Origin: CAZBXE01 sp964496125
Lineage (GTDB): Bacteria; Chlamydiota; Chlamydiia; Chlamydiales; CAZBXE01
Assembly: GCA_964496125.1 (NCBI GenBank)
Contig: CAZBXE010000002.1
Coordinates: 1 to 64,000, forward strand
Direction: 5' to 3'
Length of the DNA stretch: 64,000 bases
Numbering within the stretch: the stretch's first letter is position 1; the number at the start of each line of letters is the position of its first letter. A program made the position numbers and the translations under genes. Below the pieces are notes generated by a model, which was given only the letters and a program-made list of their open reading frames with translations, had not been told where the DNA came from and did not search any database. Below, piece after piece: positions 58,785 through 64,000 of this stretch.

Positions 58785-59776
58785 CCTTTCAAGACAACTT
58801 GAAAAAGAAAATGGAGGAGGGGGTCATCCCCAAGAAAGCCCTCTCTACTCTTGACCAGTTCTATAAGAGCTTTCAAAAGGCCATGCAAGAAGATGGCCTC
58901 GACAGCAGGCAGCTAGACAAAAGTCTGGCACTTCTTCTGCAATTTATTGAGCAAGAGGTCAAACACCCCTTCCCTTTTCCTTCTTTTCACAAAAGGGTAG
59001 AGGAGGGTTTTGACTATTACCAATTTGGCCTAGACTTCATCCGTCCCCTAGTCCGGTTTGAAAGCTCCTCTGTTCAAGGAATATCCAATATCGAAAAAAT
59101 GATGGGACAACTGAAAAACAAAGAAAATGTCATCTTGTTTGCCAACCACCAGATCGAGCCTGATCCTCACGTCATCTGTCTCATGCTAGAGAAGAACTTC
59201 CCTGAATTTGCTAAAGACATAATCTTTGTTGCAGGGGATAGAGTCATTACAGACCTTCTTACCATTCCTTTTAGCATGGGGATGAACCTTGTCTGCATCC
59301 ACTCGAAAAGGCATATTAACTTCCCCCCCGAACTCAAAGAAAAAAAGCTCTTGCACAACCAGCTTGCGATGCGGGGTCTTGGAGAAATTTTAGCATCTGG
59401 AGGAAAATGCCTCTATGTCGCAGCCAGTGGAGGTAGGGACAGAAAAGATGCAAACGGTGCGCTAAAAGTAAGCCCTTTCGATCCGGGCAGCATCGAAATC
59501 TTCCAGCTCCTTGCAAAAAAAGCAAAGACAAAAACACACTTCTATCCTCTTGCGCTTTCCACCTACAACCTCTTTCCTCCCCCTCAAAAAATTGAAACTA
59601 AAATCGGGGAAATGCGACTTGTCAATCGGAGTGCTGTACATCTTGCCTTTGGTGAAGAGATTGACATGGAAGCCTTGGATGCAGATGATAAAACCTTGGA
59701 CAAACATAAAAAAAGGGAAAACCGTGCGCATGCTATTTGGGACCTTGTACAAACTCTCTATCAAGGTATTGCCTAA
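58781..59776 (+). CDS. plsB: Soluble-type glycerol-3-phosphate acyltransferase
   Basis: 331 residues. It resembles the stromal/chlamydial soluble enzyme rather than the 800-residue E. coli PlsB: N-terminal helical bundle (1-75), then the acyltransferase core with the HX4D box NHQIEPD (H123, D128), FVAGDRVITDLL, CIHSKRHI and VAASGGRDRKDANG. It acylates position 1 of glycerol-3-phosphate. It is translationally coupled to the RNase gene, an order shared with Chlamydia. Confidence 0.92.
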   Translation: MTFQDNLKKKMEEGVIPKKALSTLDQFYKSFQKAMQEDGLDSRQLDKSLALLLQFIEQEVKHPFPFPSFHKRVEEGFDYYQFGLDFIRPLVRFESSSVQGISNIEKMMGQLKNKENVILFANHQIEPDPHVICLMLEKNFPEFAKDIIFVAGDRVITDLLTIPFSMGMNLVCIHSKRHINFPPELKEKKLLHNQLAMRGLGEILASGGKCLYVAASGGRDRKDANGALKVSPFDPGSIEIFQLLAKKAKTKTHFYPLALSTYNLFPPPQKIETKIGEMRLVNRSAVHLAFGEEIDMEALDADDKTLDKHKKRENRAHAIWDLVQTLYQGIA

Positions 59777-62612
59777 CCTTTGCCTTTTTTTCTTGGTTAG
59801 CTCCTGCCTACTCGCGGGAGAATCTCTTTCCTTTGCCGGTGCAAAAACTGCCAAACTCAAACTGAAAAATGATCTAGAAGTATTTCTTGTTTCTGATCCC
59901 GAGGCGCAGCAGTCTGCTGCTGCTCTCGTTGTGGATGTTGGCAGCTGGCAAGATCCAGATTCCTTCCCGGGGCTTGCCCACTATCTTGAACATGCCCTTT
60001 TCCTCGGGACGAAGAAATACCCCAAGGAAAACGATTTCGATCGGTACATAAAAGAAAACGGAGGCTCCACAAATGGTGTTACCGATCATGAAATGACGCT
60101 ATTTGTGTTCAACGTGCGTACCGATGCTTTTGCTGATGGGCTCGAGAGGTTTAGTGCCTTTTTCAAAAAGCCTCTTTTTCCCAAGGCGGGGGTTAAAAGG
60201 GAAATCATAGCGATCGACCAAGAGTTTCATAAAAACCTAGACAATGATGCCATGCGGCTTCTCTACGCCACAAAAATGCAGGCAAAAAAAGAGCATCCGT
60301 TTCACCGCTTTCATATGGGCAATCAAGAGAGCCTCAAAGAAGCAACTCCTGAAATCTTAGAGCGGTGGTATCGAAAATATTATAGTGCAGATAAGATGCA
60401 TCTTATTCTCTACTCAAACCTTCCGTTGGATGAACTCAAGAAGCTTGCAACCGAAGATTTCCAGGATATCCTTAAAACAAAAACACCCCCTCTCACTGAC
60501 CCAGGACCACTTCTGCCCAAAGACGCCAAGGGCAGACTTGTTTTTGTAGAACCCTCTGAAAACTTGCACGAGCTGCTTGTAGTTTGGGATATCCCTACTC
60601 CCTTTGTTAGAAATCTTGAAGAAAGGCCAGGCACTCTCATTGCCCACTTGCTAGGGCATGAAGGTCCAGGGAGCCTCATTGCCTACTTAAAGGACGAAGA
60701 GCTTGCCACAGATATCAACGTAAGCGAAGAAAGGCTTAGCCAGAGCCACGAACTTTTTTCCGTGAATATTACACTAACACGAAAAGGGGTTAGGGAAAAA
60801 GAAAGAGTGATTGAATCCGTATTTCAAACGATCAACCAGATAAAGTCAGAGGAATCATTAGAGCGCAACTTCGAAGAACTGCAGAAAATGAACACTCTTA
60901 TCTACCAATTCCCTATGCATAAGGAGCCACTCAAAATCGTCTATGAGCTGGGACGATCTATGTCCTTTGAACCGCTTGAGACCTTTCCGCAGCAGAGCAT
61001 GATTATTGGAAAATATAGCGCCAATACACTCTTTAGTTTTCTTCAAGAATTGTCCCCCGACAAAGCCCTTTACCTCCTTCTTACAAAAAAAAGAAAAGAC
61101 CAGCTAGCAAAGATTGAACCGTGGATGGGGTTTGGCTACAGAGAAGAAACAATTCCCAAAGCAACCCTTGAAAAATGGAGCCGCTTGCCAGCGAACAAAG
61201 AGATCTCCTTACCCGGCCCCAATCCCTTTTTACCAAGCACTCCCCTTTCACTTCCAAGCTGCACTAAAGATTACGAAAAAGTTCTCCCCACAGCAGAATT
61301 AATCAGAGATACCCCGCTTCAAAAAGTCTACTATGCCCCATGTCATACCTTTGAGGAGCCAAAAGCATACGTCTTACTCCGCATCAAAATGGCAGCCCTA
61401 AAAGAAGCAGGCGTAGAGCAAATGGTTTACCTCGATCTTTTTCTCAAATCGATCAAAAATGCCATCAACGATTGGGGCTATTTAGCAAAGCTTGCAGGGA
61501 TTGAGTATACACTTGCGCAAGAAGATGTTGCCTTTTCCCTCTCTCTCTATGGGTTTTCGGAGAACTTGGGTCTTTTCCTTAAGAAGTTTGCAGAAATGCT
61601 TAAAACGCTCCAAATCACTGAAGAGATGTTTGAACAAAATAGAATAAGCCTTATCCGCAATTACAAAAACCAAACCTTAGCCGCCCCTTATGAACAAGCA
61701 AGGGATCTTCTGGAAGAAGTTCTCTACAAATATAAAGTAGGCGCACTGACCAAGCTGAAGAAGGCCAAGGAAATAACCTTTCAGGGTTATACAGAGTTTG
61801 CAAAAAATGCACTCTCCTCCACTTTCACAGAGGGGATCTTTTACGGCCACATCACCCATGAAATGGCGCAAAAATCATTTGCCGATATGGAAAGCGCCCT
61901 CGGGACCACTCCCTACACACACCCGCTTGAGCAAGAGGTGATTGTGCTGCCTAAAGATAAAGGGCCTTTTTACATCGAACGAAAAACAAGCCTAAAGGGA
62001 AATGGCATTCAGCTTGCCATCAACACAGACTCTTATTCCCCAAAAACAAGAGGGGTGCAAGATATGCTGAGCCTTGCTCTCTCAGAATCTTTCTTCACAG
62101 AGCTGCGAACAAATCAGCAGATAGGCTATATCGTAGCAAATTATAGCGCGGAGATCCAAGGGGAGCTTTTCCTTCTCTGTATGGCCCAATCGAGCAACCA
62201 TGAAGGCAAGGAAATGCTCGACAGATTCGAAGGGTTTTTTGAAGACTACTATAACAAGATTGAGCATGAAATCCCAAAGGAAAGACTAGAAATTTTGCGA
62301 CGCACCACGATCCAAGCCCTCAAGAGACCGGCAAAAGACTTGCGCGAGATGGGAGAGCTGCTCGACAAGATCTGCTTTGAGTATAAAGGCGATCTGAATC
62401 GGATTGAAGAGAGGATCAAGGCGCTGCAAAATACAACCTATGAAGAATTTCTCTCTCTTGCAAAACAGATGATTGGCAGAAGCAATAGAAGACGTGTAGC
62501 TACAATCTGTAACGGACAGGAGCGGGAGAGGGATAAATTTGATTACAGCAAGGCGGCTAGTCCCTCGGATATCCGCGCTTTCTCCCGCTTTACCTCCCGC
62601 TACAACCCCTAA
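59730..62612 (+). CDS. Insulinase/pitrilysin-type M16 zinc protease, secreted
   Basis: 960 residues from ATG 59730, which overlaps plsB by 47 bp; AAGGGAAA lies upstream and the first 30 residues then form a signal peptide (VLPNLCLFFLVSSCLLAG). An even longer open frame starts inside plsB and is unlikely. The inverted zinc motif is HYLEH at 84-88, with the distal glutamate in AIDQEFHKNLDNDAMRL. TNQQIGYIV near residue 795 and the four-domain length fit M16A pitrilysin. It would degrade peptides in the periplasm. Chlamydial genomes carry this protease after plsB. Confidence 0.9.
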   Translation: MLFGTLYKLSIKVLPNLCLFFLVSSCLLAGESLSFAGAKTAKLKLKNDLEVFLVSDPEAQQSAAALVVDVGSWQDPDSFPGLAHYLEHALFLGTKKYPKENDFDRYIKENGGSTNGVTDHEMTLFVFNVRTDAFADGLERFSAFFKKPLFPKAGVKREIIAIDQEFHKNLDNDAMRLLYATKMQAKKEHPFHRFHMGNQESLKEATPEILERWYRKYYSADKMHLILYSNLPLDELKKLATEDFQDILKTKTPPLTDPGPLLPKDAKGRLVFVEPSENLHELLVVWDIPTPFVRNLEERPGTLIAHLLGHEGPGSLIAYLKDEELATDINVSEERLSQSHELFSVNITLTRKGVREKERVIESVFQTINQIKSEESLERNFEELQKMNTLIYQFPMHKEPLKIVYELGRSMSFEPLETFPQQSMIIGKYSANTLFSFLQELSPDKALYLLLTKKRKDQLAKIEPWMGFGYREETIPKATLEKWSRLPANKEISLPGPNPFLPSTPLSLPSCTKDYEKVLPTAELIRDTPLQKVYYAPCHTFEEPKAYVLLRIKMAALKEAGVEQMVYLDLFLKSIKNAINDWGYLAKLAGIEYTLAQEDVAFSLSLYGFSENLGLFLKKFAEMLKTLQITEEMFEQNRISLIRNYKNQTLAAPYEQARDLLEEVLYKYKVGALTKLKKAKEITFQGYTEFAKNALSSTFTEGIFYGHITHEMAQKSFADMESALGTTPYTHPLEQEVIVLPKDKGPFYIERKTSLKGNGIQLAINTDSYSPKTRGVQDMLSLALSESFFTELRTNQQIGYIVANYSAEIQGELFLLCMAQSSNHEGKEMLDRFEGFFEDYYNKIEHEIPKERLEILRRTTIQALKRPAKDLREMGELLDKICFEYKGDLNRIEERIKALQNTTYEEFLSLAKQMIGRSNRRRVATICNGQERERDKFDYSKAASPSDIRAFSRFTSRYNP

Positions 62613-62662
62613 CAAAAGCTCGATCTTGCTGGATAATGAGAAAAGCTGTTATAGAGAAAACC

Positions 62663-63073
62663 ATGTCGTTTATTCAAGAATTTAAGACATTTGCAATGCG
62701 AGGAAGCGTAGTCGACCTTGCAATTGGGGTTGTAATCGGTGCTGCATTCGGAAAGATTGTAAGCTCCCTCGTCAACGACATCATTATGCCTCCGATCGGG
62801 GCGCTCCTTGGAGGTATAGACTTTAGCAGCCTTTCCCTTACCATCCATGACGCCGCCCAGGGAACCCAGCCGGTTGCGATCAGATATGGCGCTTTTATCA
62901 ACACGGTTGTAGATTTTGCCATTATTGCCTTTGTGATCTTTCTGGTTGTAAAGGCCATGAACCAACTGATGCCACCACCTGTTGCTCAGGCGACAACAAG
63001 AGATTGTCCAGAGTGCCTAATGCAAATTCCCACAAGAGCCAAAAAATGTGGCCACTGCCAAAGTAAACTCTAA
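62663..63073 (+). CDS. mscL: Large-conductance mechanosensitive channel with C-terminal zinc ribbon
   Basis: 136 residues from ATG 62663 (MSFIQEFKTFAMRGSVVDLA), matching the canonical MscL start; an in-frame ATG at 62636 would add 9 residues. Two membrane helices (about 15-45 and 75-100) and GAAFGKIVSSLVNDIIMPPI are typical. It opens under membrane tension to release solutes. Unusually, the end is a zinc-ribbon-like CPECLMQIPTRAKKCGHC (C115, C118, C129, C132) in place of the usual charged helix bundle. Confidence 0.93.
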   Translation: MSFIQEFKTFAMRGSVVDLAIGVVIGAAFGKIVSSLVNDIIMPPIGALLGGIDFSSLSLTIHDAAQGTQPVAIRYGAFINTVVDFAIIAFVIFLVVKAMNQLMPPPVAQATTRDCPECLMQIPTRAKKCGHCQSKL

Positions 63074-63197
63074 ATAGTAGAGCCTAACGAACTCAACTAC
63101 GCCCAGACAAAAGAAGCACTGGACAATTTTAAGGCCTTATTGTGACTACTCCTTCCTCTTTCGGGGAGGGATTGGTCGCAACACTGAAACTATTTTG

Positions 63198-63226
63198 TTG
63201 AAAAAAATATAGAAATGGTTTACCAT
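63198..63226 (+). promoter_or_regulatory. Possible promoter of the 63234 gene
   Basis: TTGAAA at 63198-63203, 17-bp spacer, TACCAT at 63221-63226. It would leave almost no leader before ATG 63234, so the assignment is weak. Confidence 0.25.
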
Positions 63227-63233
63227 ACTATTA

Positions 63234-63551
63234 ATGTTTGAACTATTTGAAACTACAGATCAAAAAGAGCGAAAACGAGCTCTAAGGCTCAAAGAGCTTG
63301 TTTTGGAGATGGAGAACCTTGACCGTCTCGAAAAAGAGCTCCGCCATGGCCTTCCCCCAGGGGAAGAACGGCCGGCCGTTTCCTTAGATAACAAAGAAAA
63401 CTTCACTAAAGAAGAGTGGGAAGTGCTCGAAGAGCTCAAGAAATGGCATGAGGAAATCAAGGAGAAGCTAGGTCTCTCCTCCCGGACTCCCACTCAGCCA
63501 AAAAAAACTCTTAATCTAGATATCCGTAGTCACTGGATTCACGTCCGATAA
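63234..63551 (+). CDS. Small charged coiled-coil protein of unknown function
   Basis: 105 residues, not recognised. Mostly Glu/Lys/Arg/Leu with heptad-like spacing (KERKRALRLKELVLEMENLD, EEWEVLEELKKWHEEIKEK), so probably helical and soluble. The C-terminus is short and polar (LDIRSHWIHVR). No clear Shine-Dalgarno. It meets proS tail to tail with no gap, and is separated from mscL by 160 bp in which I see only a weak GC hairpin. Confidence 0.55.
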   Translation: MFELFETTDQKERKRALRLKELVLEMENLDRLEKELRHGLPPGEERPAVSLDNKENFTKEEWEVLEELKKWHEEIKEKLGLSSRTPTQPKKTLNLDIRSHWIHVR

Positions 63552-64000
63552 TCAGTATGCTTTAGCAATAATGATGTCTGTTTTAGCAGGGCGACCTGTC
63601 ATGATACAGCGTCCCTCTTTCCCCGATTGATCGAGCGGAAGACAACGTATTGTCAACTTATGTTCCTTAAGCTGTTCTTCGGTAACCGGGTCTTCACACC
63701 ACTTCACACGCGCAAAACCGCCGTGAATCTCCGGCTTCTCTTCATTCTTCGGGGTAAAGTAGGCAAGAAGCTCATCAAAAGATGTAAACCCTTCCTTAAT
63801 TGCACTGTCCCGAAATTGCTTGGCCCTCTCAAAGTAGCCTTTTTGCATTTCATGAACCACGCTGCCGATCGTTTTGGGTAGAATGTCCATCCCCACTTTC
63901 AGCTTTTCCTTATGAGGCTTATCACGCCTTGCCACCATGACAGCACGAGACTCCAGATCACGAGGCCCGATCTCTATGCGCACAGGCACGCCCTTTTTAA
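63552..64000 (-). CDS. proS: Prolyl-tRNA synthetase, 3' part
   Basis: About 149 codons, cut by the window end; the open frame continues beyond 64000. The junction KKGVPVRIEIGPRDLES is the anticodon-binding domain of the archaeal/eukaryotic-type ProRS, and the protein ends in the C-terminal extension with EKPEIHGGFARVKWCED, GKEGRCIMTGRPAKTDIIIAKAY and a terminal Tyr that is typical for this type. It charges tRNA-Pro. The GTG at 63989 is internal (V of GVPV), not the start. Confidence 0.92.
   Translation of the reverse strand, partial: KKGVPVRIEIGPRDLESRAVMVARRDKPHKEKLKVGMDILPKTIGSVVHEMQKGYFERAKQFRDSAIKEGFTSFDELLAYFTPKNEEKPEIHGGFARVKWCEDPVTEEQLKEHKLTIRCLPLDQSGKEGRCIMTGRPAKTDIIIAKAY

Noticed and set aside
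59511..59729. Extended start of the insulinase-like protease inside plsB
   Set aside because: The segment is out-of-frame plsB sequence; a signal peptide begins at 59730.
1..64000. rRNA, tRNA or known riboswitch genes
   Set aside because: I saw no tRNA-like cloverleaf with a T-loop motif in the intergenic regions and no rRNA-like sequence; a tRNAscan-SE and Rfam run would settle this.

Overview
The window looks like chromosome from a member of the Chlamydiota outside the Chlamydiaceae (Waddlia/Parachlamydia/Simkania/Criblamydia-like; I cannot resolve the family). The reasons are the gene content and order: rmuC, pssA, a PreP-type M16 protease, htrA, sucC-sucD, glmM-glmS, pcnB, lpxB, plsX-rpmF, an RNase G/E followed by a soluble glycerol-3-phosphate acyltransferase and a second M16 protease, plus class I DhnA-type aldolase. 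These groupings are typical of chlamydial genomes. They are interspersed with host-interaction type genes and mobile-element debris, as expected for an amoeba-associated relative.

Layout. 1-1146: complete IS5/IS903-type insertion sequence. 1193-4227: kinase-acetyltransferase fusion, degraded spacer, two RNA 2'-O-methyltransferases. 4221-5803: AbiE-type (type IV) toxin-antitoxin pair with two operator-like repeats. 5800-8113 (minus): PIN-PhoH ATPase and a CFA-synthase-like secreted protein. 8208-11186: Cys-rich protein and a P-loop kinase/tyrosine-phosphatase fusion. 11221-12666: palindromic repeat, SH3-domain secreted protein, terminator. 12755-16662: rmuC, then a cluster of unknown proteins headed by a His-rich repeat protein driven by a perfect consensus promoter. 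16690-18580: PAP2 phosphatase and a protein-kinase-like gene. 18584-30054: lipid, protease and carbon metabolism genes (pssA, PreP, M19, aldolase, M48, M20, htrA, nucleotidyltransferase). 30065-35520 (minus): unknown large protein, then sucC-sucD-M50 protease operon. 35608-38544: ftsY and five small secreted, mostly Tyr-rich proteins; the last carries a MITE-like insertion exactly at its start codon. 38587-39070: transposase remnant and a 172-bp palindromic repeat. 39154-43875 (minus): glmM-glmS-methyltransferase-RimK-like operon. 44003-48891: pcnB convergent with a 1207-residue HELAH metalloprotease. 49040-54207: lipid A/envelope operon ending in a large two-SIS MurQ/GKRP-like protein. 54210-56960: rve-type transposase remnant, Inc-like protein, plsX-rpmF-yceD. 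57237-63073: RNase G/E, plsB, M16 protease, mscL. 63234-64000: small coiled-coil protein and the 3' end of proS.

Functional themes. The core genes serve envelope lipid and amino-sugar synthesis (glmS/glmM, lpxB, plsX/plsB, pssA, PAP2, DUF374), periplasmic proteolysis (HtrA and several zinc proteases) and RNA processing (RNase G/E, PcnB, PhoH). The accessory layer carries candidate effectors: tyrosine phosphatase fusion, kinase-like protein, large HELAH protease, 697-aa linker protein and Inc-like protein. I saw no rRNA, tRNA or CRISPR array. The most interesting items are the kinase-phosphatase fusion, the lethal-factor-like protease, the MITE that moved a start codon in frame, and a family of TA-flanked palindromic repeats.
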